A stretch of DNA of 64,000 nt from Eriocheir sinensis (taxonomy: Eukaryota; Arthropoda; Malacostraca; Decapoda; Varunidae): NCBI RefSeq assembly GCF_024679095.1, contig NW_026111770.1, forward strand, positions 216,001 through 280,000. Direction: 5' to 3'. Every line of letters starts with the position of its first letter. Within the stretch, counting starts at the first letter, position 1. This document shows positions 1-14,051 of this stretch, piece after piece. The notes below the pieces were generated by a model. The model saw nothing but the letters and a program-made list of their open reading frames with translations, was not told the DNA's origin and ran no database searches. The position numbers were made by a program, and so were the translations under genes.

Positions 1-652
1 TATGTATTTGTATAGGTATTTTGATACAAATTTACATTATTTTATGTATTTTGTATATATATTTCAATTCAAATTTAGCTTATTTTATGTGTATTTTGTA
101 TATCTATTTATTTTCATACAAAATCAAATATTTTATGTTTTTTCGTATATATATTTAAAAAAAAAGCGTTATTTTATGGGTATTTTGCATCTTAATTTTC
201 ATACAAATTTACATTATTTTATTAATATTTTCTGTATTTATTTTGATACGATTTTACATTATTTTATTTGTGTTTTGTATATATTTTTTTATACATATTT
301 ACATTATTTAATGTTTTTTTTGTATATATATTTGATACAAATTTACGTTATTTTAAGTCTATATGTTTATATATTTTTATTCAAATTTACATTATTTTAT
401 GTGTATTTTGAATATGTATTTCAATACAAATTTACCTATTTTTATATGTTTTTTGTATATTTATTTTCATACAAGTTTCAATTTTTTTGTGTATTTTTGT
501 ATATAGTTTTATACAAATTTAGGTTATTTTATGTGTATTTTGTAAATCTATTTTCATACAAATACTCATTCTTTTCATGATATTTTGTTTATTTATTTTG
601 ACACGAATTAACATTATTTAATGTGTATTTTGTATATATATTTTCATACAGT
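1..652 (+). repeat. Satellite block, T-rich strand forward
   Basis: About 15 monomers point forward; the GCATC landmark is near 183. Near 100-130 the HOR jumps from a CTATTTATTTTCATAC unit directly to the AATCAAATATTTTATG unit, skipping roughly eight monomers that other copies keep. The same skip occurs at 9,205-9,240. The block ends at a TACAGTATATGTATAG switch. No gene, promoter or unique sequence is visible. Confidence 0.9.
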
Positions 653-2642
653 ATATGTATAGAAAATACACATGAAATAATCTAAATTCGTATCGAAATA
701 AATGAACAAAATACCGATAAAATAATGTAATTTTGAATGAAAATATATATAGAAAATACACATAAAATAACGTAAATACAAATAAATATATACACATAAA
801 ATGATTTGAATTTGAATGAAAATAGATATAAAAATAAACATAAAATAAGGCAAATTTGTAATGAAATATATAAAAAAAATACACATAAAATAATGTAGAT
901 TTGTTTCAAAATATATATACGAATACACATAAAATAACGTAGATTTCTATAGAAATATATATACAAAATACACATGAAATTATGTAAATACGTATAAAAA
1001 TATATATACAAAATCGACATTAAATAATGTAAATTCGTGTCAAAATAAATAAGGAAAATATCAATAAGAGAATGTGTATTTGTATGAAAATACATATACA
1101 AAATACACATAAAATAATGTAAATTCGTGTCAAAATAAATAAGGAAAATATCAATAAAAGAATGTGTATTTGTATGAAAATACATATACAAAATACACAT
1201 AAAATAACGTAAATTTGTATAAAACTATATATAAAAATACACAAAAATAAATTAAATTTGTATGAAAATAAATATACAAATTACACATAAAATTAGGTAA
1301 ATTTGTATAGAAATACATATACAAAATACACATAAAATAATGTAAATTTGAATGAAAATATAAACAAATACACTTAAATTAACGTAAATTTGTATAAAAT
1401 ATTTATACAAAATACTCATTAAATAATGTAAATATGTATAAAAAATATATATACAAAACACAAATGGAATAATGTAAAATCGTATCATAATAAATACACA
1501 GAATGTAAATGAAATAATGTAAATTTGTATGAAAATAAAGATGCAAAATACCCATAAAATAACGCATTTTTTTTAAATATTCAAAATACACATGAAAGGA
1601 TGTAAATACGTATAAATATATATATACAAAATACATATTAAATAATGTAAATTCGCGTCAATATAAATAAACAAAATATCAATAAAAGAATGTGTATTTG
1701 TATGAAAGTAAATATACAAAATACACATAAAATTAGGTAAATTTGTATTGAGATACATATACAAAATACACATAAAATAATGTAAATATGAATGAAAATA
1801 CACAAACAAATACACTTAAAATAACGTAAATTTGTATAAAAAAATATATACAAAACACAAATAGAATAATGTAAAATCGTATCAAAATAAATACACATAA
1901 TATTAATAAAATAATGTAAATTTGTATGAAAATAAAGAAGCAAAATACCCATAAAATAACGAATTCTTTTTATAAAAAAATATATACAAAAATAAACATA
2001 AAAAAATTAATTTGTATTAAAATAAATATATAAAATACACATACAATAAGGTAAATCTGTATTGAAATAGATATGCAAATACATATAAAACAATGTAAAT
2101 TTGTTTCAAAATATATATTCGTATACACATAAAATAACGTAGATTTGTATAAAAATATATATACAAAATACACGTAAAATGAAGTAAATACGTATAAAAA
2201 AATGTATTCAAAATACACATAAAATAATGTAAATTCGTATCAAAATAAATAAACAAAATACCAATAAAAGAATGTGTATTTGTATAAATATAAATATCCA
2301 AAATACACATAAAATAACGTAAATTTGTATAAAACTATATACAAAAATATACAGAAGTAATTGAATTTGTATGAAAATATATATACAAAATACAGATAAA
2401 ATAAGCTAAATTTGAATTGAAATATATATACAAAATACATGAAATAAAGTAAATTTGTATCAAAATATTTATACAAATACACATATAATAATGTAAACTT
2501 GTATGAAAATATATAAACAAAATACACATTAAATAATGTAAATACGTGTAAAAAAATATGTACAAAATACACATATAATCATGTAATTCGTATCAAAATA
2601 AATAAACAAAATACCAATAAAATAATAGAAATTTGTATGAGT
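653..2642 (-). repeat. Satellite block, reversed
   Basis: About 44 monomers read in reverse (TTTGTATGAAAATA, then TACACATAAAATAATG). The GCATC landmark appears as GATGCAAAATACCC near 1,538, and as a mutated GAAGCAAAATACCC near 1,927. The block, together with its right-hand switch, matches 12,809-14,923 in inverted orientation. The portion 653-1,210 also matches 49,183-49,650 in the same orientation. Confidence 0.9.
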
Positions 2643-3238
2643 AAACGTGTATGTTGTATATTTTTTCAATACAAATTTACCTTATTATATACGCATTTTG
2701 TATATTAATTTTAATACAAATCTAATTATTCGATGTGTATTTTTGTATCAGTATTTTTATAAACATATGCTTTATTTTATGGGTATTTTGCATCTTTATT
2801 TTCATACAAATTTACATTATTTTATTGATATTCTGGTAATTCATTTTGATACGAATTGACATTCTTCTATGTGTATTTTGTATATATTTTTCATACAAAT
2901 TTACGTTATTTTATGTGTATTTGTTTATATATTTTGACACAAATTTACAATATTTTATGGTTATTTTGTATATACATTTCAAAAGAAATTTACCTAGTTT
3001 TATGTGTATTTTGTATACTATTTTCATACAAACTCAAATTATTTCTATGTATTTTTGTATATATTTTAATACAAATTTTAGTTATGTTATTTGTATTTTG
3101 TAAATTTATTTTCATTCAAATATATATTATTTTATTGGTGTTTTGTTGATTTATATTGATACGAATTTACATTATTTTATATCTACTTTGTATATATATT
3201 TTTATACGCATTTACATTATTGAATATTTATTTTAAAT
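2643..3238 (+). repeat. Satellite block, forward
   Basis: About 13 forward monomers, starting at the switch word GAGTAAACGTG. The block is matched almost base for base by 31,211-31,800, including the unusual monomers with ACAATATTTTATGG and AAAAGAAATTTACC. Its first 240 bp also occur inverted at 12,555-12,808. It ends in TTTTAAATATGTATAGAG, where orientation flips. Confidence 0.9.
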
Positions 3239-3688
3239 ATGTATAGAGATATGCAAAAATAGATATAAAACAATGTAAATTTGTGTCAAAATATATATAC
3301 GAATACACATAAAATAACATAGAATTCTATAAAAATATATATAGAAAATTCACATAAAATTAAGTAAATGCGTATAAAAAAATGTAAACAAAATACACCT
3401 AAATAATGTAAATTCGAATCAAAATAAATAAACAAAATACCAATAAAAGAATATGTATTTGTATAAATATAAATGTACAAAATACACATACAAAATAAAC
3501 ATAAAATAAGGTAAATTTGTAATGAGATATATGTACAAAATACACATAAAATAATGTAAATTTATATGAAAATATATATACAAATACACATAAAATACCG
3601 TGAATTTGTATAAAATTATATATTCAAAATAAATATTAAATAATGTAAATGCTTATAAAAATATATATACAAAGTACATATAAAATAA
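3239..3688 (-). repeat. Satellite block, reversed
   Basis: About ten reversed monomers. The sequence and its right-hand switch (AGTACATATAAAATAATAC) recur at 17,870-18,304 and 21,300-21,731. Forward relatives lie at 9,750-10,130, 31,744-32,140, 46,440-46,870 and 48,500-48,910. Confidence 0.88.
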
Positions 3689-6600
3689 TACAAATTTAAT
3701 TATTCTATGTGTATTTTTGTATATGTATTTTCATAAAAAAATGCTTTATTTTATGGGTATTTTGCATCTTTATTTTCATACAAATTTACATTATTTTATT
3801 GATATTCTGTGTATTTATTTTGATACGATTTTACATTATTCTATGTATATTTTGTATATATATTTCATACAAATGAACGTTATTTTATGTGAATTTGTTT
3901 TCATTTCATACAAATTTACATTATTTTATGTGTATTTTGTACATTTATTTAAATGCAAATTTAACTAATTATATGTGTATTATGTATATCTATTTTCATA
4001 CAAATCGAAATTAATTATTTTTATTTTAGTATATATTTTTATTCAAATTTTCGTAATTTTATGTGTATTTTGTATATTTATTTTCCTACAAATATACGTT
4101 CTTTTATCGGAATTTTGTTTATGTATTTTGATACGAATTTTCATTATTTTAGGTGTATTTGATATATATATTTTTATACTTATTTACATAATTTTATATG
4201 TATTTTGAATATATATTTTCATAGAAATTTACTCTATTTTATGTGTATTCGTATATATATTTTGATACAAATTTACATTATTTATGTGTATTTCGCATAT
4301 CTATTTCAATACAAATTTTCTTTATTGTATGTGCCTTTTGTATATTTATTTTGATACAAATTTAATTATTTATGTGTATTTTTGTATATATATTTTTAAA
4401 CAAATATGCGTTATTATATGGGTATTTTGCATCTTTATTTTCATACAAATTTGCATTATTTTATTGATAGTCTCTTTATTTATTTCGATACGATTTTACG
4501 TTATTCTGTGTATTTTGTATATATATTTTTAGACATATTTACATTATTTAATGTATATTTTGTACATATATTTTATGAAAATTTACGTTATGTTATGTAT
4601 ATTTGTTTATATATTTTCATACAAATTTACATTATTTTATGTGTATTTTGTATATGTATTTCAATAAAAATTTGCCTAATTTCATGTCTATTTCGCATAT
4701 CTATTTTCAAACAAATTTAAATTATTTTTGTGTATTTTTGTATATATTTTTATACAAATTTTTTATTATTTTATTTGTATTTTGTATATATATTTTCCTA
4801 CAAATATACATTCTTTTAGAGGAAATTTTTTTTATTTATTTTGATACGAATTTACATTATTTTATGTGTATTTTGTATATATATTTTTCTATGTATTCAC
4901 ATTATTTTATGTGTATTTTGTATATATATTTTCATAAAAATTTACGTAATTTTATTGTGTGGGTTCGTATATATTTTGATAAAAAAATTCATTATTTGAT
5001 GTGTTTTTTGCATATCTATTTCAATAAAAATCTACCTTATTGTATGTGTATTTTGAATATTTATTTTATTACAAATTTAATTATTCTATGTGTATTTTTG
5101 TATATAATTTTTTTTTAAATATGAGTTATTTTATGGGTATTTTGCATCTTTGATTTTATAAATTTTTACATTACGTACATATCTTTTATACGTATTTACA
5201 TTATTTAATGTGTATTTTGTTTATATATTTTTATACAAATTTACGTTATTATATGTGTATTTGAATATATATTTTGATACAAATTTACATTATTTTATGT
5301 ATTTTCTATATTTATTTCAATTCAAATTTAGCTTATTTTATGTCTTTTGTATATCTATTTTCATACAAATTTAAATTTTTTTGTTTATTTTTGTATATAG
5401 TTTTATACAATTTTACGTTATTTTATGTGTATTTTGTATATTTATATTTATACAAGTAAACATTCTTTTATTTGCATTTAGTTTATTTATTTTGATACGA
5501 ATTTACATTATTTTATGTGTATTTTGTATACATTTTCTTATACGTATTTACTTCATTTTATGTGTATTTTGTATATATATTTTTATAGAAATCTACGTTA
5601 TTTTATGTGTATTCGTATATATTTTTTGAAACAAATTTACATTGTTTTATGTGTATTTTGCATATCTATTTCAATACAAATTTAACTTATTGTATGTGCA
5701 TTTTCTATATTTATTGTAATAGAAATTTAAATATTTTATGTGTATTTTGGTATATATATTTTCATAAAAAATGCGTTGTTTTATGGGTATTTTGCATCTT
5801 TATTTTCATACAAATTTACATTATTTTATTAATATTCTGTGTATTTATTTTGATACTATTTTACATTATTCTATTTCTGTTTTGTATATATTTTTTTTAT
5901 ACATTTTTACATTATTTAATGTGTATTTTCTATATAAATTTCATACAAATTTACGTTATTTTAAATGTATTTGTTTATATCTTTTCATTCAAATTTACAT
6001 TATTTTATGTGTATTTTGTATATGTATTTCAATAGAAATTTACCTAATTTTATGTGTATTTTGTATATATATTCTTATACAAATTTAAATTATTTTTTGT
6101 GTATTTTTGTATAGAGTTTTATACAAATTTACAATATTTTATGTGTATTTTGTATATCTATTTTCATACAAATACACATTCTTTTATTGATATTTTGTTT
6201 ATTTATTTTGATGCGAATTTACATTATTTAATGTGTATTGTGTATATATATTTTTATACGTATTTACGTCATTTCATGTGTATTTTGTATATATATTTCT
6301 ATAGAAATATACGTTATTTTATGTGTATTCGTATATATATATTGAAACAAATATACATTGTTTTATGTGCATTTGTATATTTTTTCAATAGAAATTTACC
6401 TTATTGTACGTGCATTTTGTATATTAATTTTAATACAAATTTAATTATTCTATGTGTATTTTTGTATATGTATTTTTAAAAAAATATGCTTTATTTTATG
6501 GGTATTTTGCATCTTTATTTTCATACAAAATTACATTATTTCATTTATATTCTGTGTATTTATTTTGATACGATTTTATATTATTCTATGTATATTTTGT

Positions 6601-6974
6601 ATATCTATTTTATACAAATGTACGTTATTTTATGTGAATTTGTTTTCATTTCATACAAATTTACATTATTTTATGTGTATTTTGTACATGTATTTAAATA
6701 CAAATTTAACTAATTATATGTGTATTTTGTATATCTATTTTCATACAAATTGAAATTTATTTTTTTGTTTTTTTGTATATATTTTTATTCAAATTTTCGT
6801 AATTTTATGTGTATTTTGTATAATTATTTTCCTAAAAATATACGTTCTTTTATCGGAATTTTGTTTATTTATTTTGATACGAATTTTCATTTTTTTGGTG
6901 TATTTGATATATATATTTTTATACTTATTTACATAATTTTATATGTATTTTGAGTATATATTTTCATAGAAATT
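3689..6974 (+). repeat. Satellite block, forward, regular HOR succession
   Basis: This is the clearest run of consecutive HORs: the GCATC landmark falls near 3,761, 4,426, 5,141, 5,791 and 6,506, giving spacings of about 665, 715, 650 and 715 bp. The same succession, in the same phase, is seen at 21,732-24,967. The block ends at a TCTATATGTATATAC switch shared with 24,967 and (slightly changed) 34,657. Confidence 0.9.
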
Positions 6975-8893
6975 TACTCTATATGTATATACAAAAAAAC
7001 ACAAAAATATTTTAAATTTGTATGAAAATAAATATACAAAATACACATAAACTTAGGTAAATTTGTATTGAAATACATATACAAAATACACTTAAAATAA
7101 TGTAAATTTGAATGAAATTATATAAAAAAAATACACTTAAATAACGTTAATTTGTATAAAATATATAAAAAAAATACACATTAAATAATGAAAATATGTA
7201 TAAAAAAATATATACAAAACACATATAGTATAATATAAAATCGTATCAAAATATATACACAGAATATTAATAAAATAATGTACATTTGTATGAAAACTAA
7301 GATGCAAAATACCTATAAAATAACGCATTTTTTATAAAATTATATATACCAAAATACACATAAAATATTTGATTTTGAATTAAAATAAATATACAAAATG
7401 CACATACAATAAGGTAAATTTGTATTGAAATAGATATGCAAAATACATATAAAACAATGTAAATTTGTTTCAAAATATATATACGAATACACATAAAATA
7501 ACGTAGATTTCTATAAATATATATATACAAAATAAAAGTAAAATTAAGTAAATCCGAATCAAAAATGTATTCAAAATACACATAAAATAATGTAAATTCG
7601 TATAAATATAAATAAACAAAATACCAATAAGAGAATGTGTATTTGTATAAATATAAATATACAAAATGTACATAAAATAACTTAAATTTGTATAAAACTA
7701 TATACAAAAAAATACAGAAGTAATTAAATTTGTATGAAAATAGATATACAAAATACACACATAAATTTGAATTGAAATATATATACAAAATACATAAAAT
7801 AAAGTAAATTCGTTTCAAAATATTTTTAACAAATACACATATAATAACGTAAATTTGTAAAAAATATATAAACAAAATACACATTAAGTAATGTAAATAC
7901 GTATAAAAAAAATATTTACAAAATACACAAATAATCAAGTCATTCGTATCAAAATAAATAAACAAAAAACTAATTAAATAATGTAAATTTGAATGAGAAA
8001 ACATATACAAAATACACATAAAATAACGTTTTAAGTTTCTATAAAAATATATGTACAAAAATGCACATAAAATTAGTTTGCATAAAAAAATATATACAAA
8101 AAACACATTAGATAATGTAAATGAGTATAAAAATATGTATACAAAATACCAATGAAATAATCTAAATTCGTATCGAGTTAAATTAAGAAAATAACAATAA
8201 AATAATGTAATTTTGGATGAAAATATATATAGAAAACACACATAAAATAACCTAAATACAAATACAAAAATACACATTAAATAATTTAAAATTGAATGAA
8301 ATAAATATACAAAATACACATAAAATAAGGTAAATTTGTAATAAAATATATGTAAGAATACACATAAAATAATATAAATTTGTATGAAAATATTTATACA
8401 AATACACATAAAATAACATAAATTTGTATAAAATTTGTTTCAAAATATATACGAATACACACAATAAAATAACGTAAATTTTTATGAAAATGTATATATA
8501 AAATACACATAAAATAATTTAAATACGTAGAAAAATATATATACAAAATACACATAAAATAATGTAAATTCGTAAAAAATTAAATACACAAAATTCCAAT
8601 AAAAGAATGTATATTTGTAGGAAAATATATATACAAAAAACAAATAAAATAGCTAAAATTTGTTTAAAAATATATACAAAAATACACAAAAATAATTTAA
8701 ATTTGTTTGAAAATAGATATGCAAAATACACATAAAGTTAGCCAAATTTGTATTGAAATACATATACAAAACTCACATAAAATAATGTAAATTTGAATGA
8801 AAATATATAAACAAATACATATAAAATAACGTAAAGTTTGATAAAATATATATACAAAATATACGTTAAATATTTTAAATATGTATAAAAATA
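6975..8893 (-). repeat. Satellite block, reversed, with the longest chance open frame
   Basis: About 42 reversed monomers. The reverse strand is open for 370 codons at 7,297-8,409, but its translation is only the 15-residue F/Y/I/C-rich repeat with frame drift, so it is not called a gene. Close copies are 24,968-26,400 and 34,658-36,060 (same orientation) and 53,013-54,950 (inverted). Confidence 0.9.
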
Positions 8894-11800
8894 TATTATA
8901 TTATATATATTTTTATTGATATTTGCGTTATTTATGTGTATTTTGTATATGTTTTCTCATAGAAATTTACATTATTTTATTGGTATTTTGTCTATTTATT
9001 TTGATACGAATTACATGATTATTTGTGTATTTTGTACATTTTTTTATACGTATTTACATTATTTAATGAGTATTTTGTTTATATATTTTTATACAAATTT
9101 ACGTTATTACATGTGTATTTGTATAAGTATTTTGATACAAATTTACATTATTTTATGTATTTTGTATATATATTTCAATTCAAATTTAGCTTATTTTATG
9201 TGTATTTTGTAAATCTATTTATTTTAATACAAAATCAAATATTTTATGTTTTTTCGTATATATATTTTTATCAAAAATGCGTTATTTTATGGGTATTTTG
9301 CATCTTAATTTTCATCTGTGTATTTATTTTGATACGATTTTACATTATTTTATTTGTGTTTTGTATATATTTTTTTATACATATTTACATTATTTAATGT
9401 GTTTTTTGTATATATATTTGATACATATTTACGTTATTTTAAGTTATTTTATGTGTATTTGTTTATATATTTTGACACATATTAACAATATTTTATGAGT
9501 ATTTTGTATATATATTTCAAAAGAAATTTACCTAGTTTTATGTGTATTTTGAATATCTATTTTCATACAAACTCAAATTATTTTTATGTATTTTTGTATA
9601 TATTTCAATACAAATTTTAGTTGTGTTATGTGTATTTTGTAAATTTATTTTCATTCAAACATATATTATTTTATTGGTGTTTTGTTGATTTATATTGATA
9701 CGAATTTACATTATTTTATATGTACTTTGTGTATATATTTTTATACGCTTTTACATTATTTAATATTTATTTTGAATATATATTTTTATACAAATTCATG
9801 GTATTTATTTGTATTTGTATATATATTTTCATATAAATTTACATTATTTTATGTGTATTTTGTACATATATTTTATTACAAATCTACCTTATTTTGTGTT
9901 TATTTTGTATGTGTATTTTGTATGTTTATATTTATCCAAATACACATTCTTTTATTGGTATTTTGTTTATTTATTTTAATTCGAATTTACATTATTTTAT
10001 GTGTATTTTGTATACATTTTTTTATACGTATTTACTTAATTTTATGTGTATTTTGTATATATATTTTTATAGAAATCTACGTTTTTTTATTTGTATTCGT
10101 ATATATATTTTGAAACAAATTTACATTGTTTTATATGTATTTTTGCATATCTCTTTCAATACAAATTTACCTTATTGTATGTGCATTTTGTATATTTATT
10201 TCAATACAAATTTAAATATTTTATGTGTATTTTGGTATATATATTTTTATAAGAAATTCGCTATTTTATGGGAATTTTGCATCTTTATTTACATACAAAT
10301 TTACATTATTTTATTAATATTCGTTGTATTTATTTTGATACGATTTTACATTATTCTATTTTTTTTTTGTATATAATTTTTTATACATATTTACATTATT
10401 TAATGTGTATCTTGCATATATATTTTATACAAATTTATGATCTATTATCTATTTTCATACAAATGCACATTCTTTTCATGATATTTTGTTTATTTATTTT
10501 GACACGAATTTACATTATTTGATATGTATTTTGTATATATATTTTTATACGTATTTACATAATTTTATATGTATTTTGAATATATATTTCTATAGAAATC
10601 TACTTTATTTTATGTGTATTCGTATATATATTTTGTAACAAATTTACATTGTTTTATATGTATTTTTGAATATCTCTTTCAATACAAATTCACCTTACTG
10701 TATATGCATTTTGTATATTTATTTCAATACAAATTTAAATATTTGATGTGTATTTTGGTATATATATTTTTATAAAAAATGCGATAATTGTTTTGAATTT
10801 TGCATCTTTATTTTCATACAAATTTACATTATTTTATTGATATTCTGTGTATTTATTTTGATACGATTTTACATTATTCTATTTGTTTTTTGAATATATT
10901 TTTTTATACACATTTACATTATTTAATGTGTATCTTGCATATATATTTTATTCAAATTTACGTTATTTTAAGTGTATTTGTTTATATATTTTCATTAAAA
11001 TTTACATTATTTGATGTTTATTTTGTATATGTATTTCAATACAAATTTACCTAATTTTATGTGTATTTTGTATATTTCTTTTCAAACAAATTTAAATTGT
11101 TTTGTGTATTTTTGTATATAGTTTTATACAAATTTAGGTTATTTTATGTACGCATTTACATTATTTAGTGTGTGTTTTGTATATATATTTTTATGCAAAT
11201 TTACTTTATTTTATGTGCATTTTTGTACATATATTTTTATAGAAATTTGCGTTATTTGTATATATTTTCTCATACAAATTTACAATATTTTATTGCTATT
11301 TTGTTTATTTATTTTGATACGAATTACATGATTATATGTGTATTTTGTACATATTCTTTATACGTATTTACCTTACTTAATGTGTATTTTGTTTATATAT
11401 TTTTAAACAAATCTATGTTATGATATGTATTTGTATAAATATTTTGATACAGATTTACATTATTTTATGTATTTTGTATGTACATTTCAATTCAAATTTA
11501 GCTTATTTTAGCTGTATTTTGTATATATATTTTCATACAAATTTAATTACTTCTGTGTATTTTTGTATATAGTTTTATACAAATTTACGATATTTTATGT
11601 GTATTTTGTATATTTATATTTATTCAAATACACATTCTTTTACTGGTATTTTGTTTATTTATTTTGATACGATTTTTATGTGTATTTTGTATTCATTTTT
11701 TTATACGTATTTACTTCATTTTATGTGTATTTTGTATATATTTTTTATAGAAGTCTACGTTATTTTATGTGTATTCTTATATATATTTTGAAACAAATTT

Positions 11801-12554
11801 ACATTATTTTATATGTATTTTGCATATCTATTTCAATACAAATTTACCTTATAGTATGTGCATTTTTTATATTTATTTTAATACAAATTTTAATATTTTA
11901 TGTGTATTTTGGTATATATTTTTTTATAAAAAATGCATTATTTTATGGCTATTTTGCATCTTTATTTTCATACAAATTTACATTATGTTATTAATAATCT
12001 GTGTATTTATTTTTGATACGATTTTACTTTATTCTATTTGTGTTTTGTATATATTTTTTTATACATATTTACATTATTTAATGTGTATTTTGTAAATATA
12101 TTCGATACAAATTTACGTTATTTTAAGTGTATATATTTATATATTTTCATTCAAATTTCCATTATTTTATGTATATTTTGTATATGTATTTCAATACAAA
12201 TTTCCTAATTTTATGTGTATTTTGTATTTTATTTTCATACAAATTTAAATTATTTTTGTGTATTTTTGTATATAGTTTTATACAAACTTAGGTTATTTTA
12301 TGAGAATTTTGTATATCTATTTTCATACAAATACACATTCTTCTATTGATATTTTCTTTATTTATTTTGACGCGAATTTAAATTATTTAATGTGTATTTT
12401 GTATATATATTTTTATACGTATTTACATCATTTCATGTGTATTTTGTATATATATTTCTATAGAAATCTACGTTATTTTATGTGTATTCGTATATAAATT
12501 TTTAAACAAATTTACACTTTTATGTGTATTTTGGATATTTTTTCAATACAAATT
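8894..12554 (+). repeat. Satellite block, forward
   Basis: About 80 forward monomers, with GCATC landmarks near 9,298, 10,278, 10,802 and 11,954. The uneven spacing shows monomer losses: the ~8-monomer skip at 9,205-9,240, and a truncated unit at 10,436-10,450 where ACAAATTTATGATC joins a different HOR position. The 11,140-11,330 stretch (ATGTACGCATTTAC onward) has near-identical relatives at 16,077, 19,515, 32,650 and 38,110. Confidence 0.9.
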
Positions 12555-12808
12555 TACCTTATTGTACAAAATACACATAGAATAATGTCAATTCGTATCA
12601 AAATGAATTACCAGAATATCAATAAAATAATGAAAAATTTGTATGAAAATAAAGATGCAAAATACCCATAAAATAAAGCATATGTTTATAAAAATACTGA
12701 GACAAAAATACACATCGTATAATTAAATTTGTATTAAAATTAATATACAAAATGCGTATATAATAAGGTAAATTTGTATTGAAAAAATATACAACATACA
12801 CGTTTACT
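12555..12808 (-). repeat. Short reversed satellite block
   Basis: Only five to six monomers are reversed. They are an inverted copy of 2,643-2,880, and the right-hand edge (CACGTTTACTCATAC) is the exact reverse complement of the 2,643 switch. The left edge, TTATTGTACAAAATAC, meets at TTGTACAA, which is its own reverse complement. Confidence 0.9.
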
Positions 12809-13907
12809 CATACAAATTTATATTATTTTATATGTATTTTGTTTATTTATTTTGATACGAATTACATGATTATAAGTGTATTTTGTACATATTTTTTTAC
12901 ACGTATTTACATTATTTAATGTGTATTTTGTTTATATATTTTCATACAAATTTATCTTATTATATGTGTATTTGTATAAATATTTTGATACAAATTTACT
13001 TTATTTCATGTATTTTGTATATATATTTCAATTCAAATTTAGCTTATTTTATCTGTATTTTGTATATCTATTTTCATACGAATTTAATTACTTCTGTGTA
13101 TTTTTGTATATAGTTTTATACAAATCTACGTTATTTTATGTGTATTTTGTATATTTATATTTATACAAATACACATTCTTTTATTGGTATTTTGTTTATT
13201 TATTTTGATACGAATTTACATTATTTTATGTGTATTTTGTATGCATTTTTTTATACGTATTTACTTCATTTTATGTGTATTTTGTATATATATTTTTATA
13301 TAAATCTACGTTATTTTATGTGTATTCGTATATATATTTTGAAACAAATTTACATTGTTTTATATGTATTTTGCATATCTATTTCAATAGAGATTTACCT
13401 TATTGTATGTGTATTTTGTATATTTATTTTAATACAAATTAATTTTTTTATATGTATTTTTGTATATATATTTTTATAAAAAAATGAGTTATTTTATGGG
13501 TATTTTGCTTCTTTATTTTCATACAAATTTACAATATTTTATTAATATTCTGTGTATTTATTTTGATACGATTTTATATTATTTTATTTGTGTTTTGTAT
13601 ATAATTTTTGATACGAATTTACGTTATTTTAAGTGTATTTCTGTATGTATTTTCATTCAAATTTACATTATTTTATGTGTATTTTGTATATGTATTTCAA
13701 TACAAATTTCCCTAATTTTATGTGTATTTTGTATATTTATTTTCATACAAATTTAAATTATTTTTGTGTATTTTTGTATATAGTTTTATACAAATTTATG
13801 TTATCTTATGTGTATTTAGTATATTTATTTTCATACAAATACACATTCTTTTATTGATATTTTGTTTATTTATTTTGACGCGAATTTACATTATTTAATG
13901 TGTATTT

Positions 13908-14051
<144 letters not shown>

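Noticed and set aside
4899..4943. Yeast-type replication origin core in every monomer
   Set aside because: ATTTACATTAT matches the budding-yeast origin consensus WTTTAYRTTTW at 10 of 11 positions. In sequence this AT-rich such matches are expected, and nothing indicates a budding yeast.
7297..8409. 370-codon open frame on the reverse strand
   Set aside because: Its product is the monomer translated over and over, drifting between the three repeat frames after indels of one or two bases. The other frames on the same strand are also open for long stretches. There is no domain and no coding signature.
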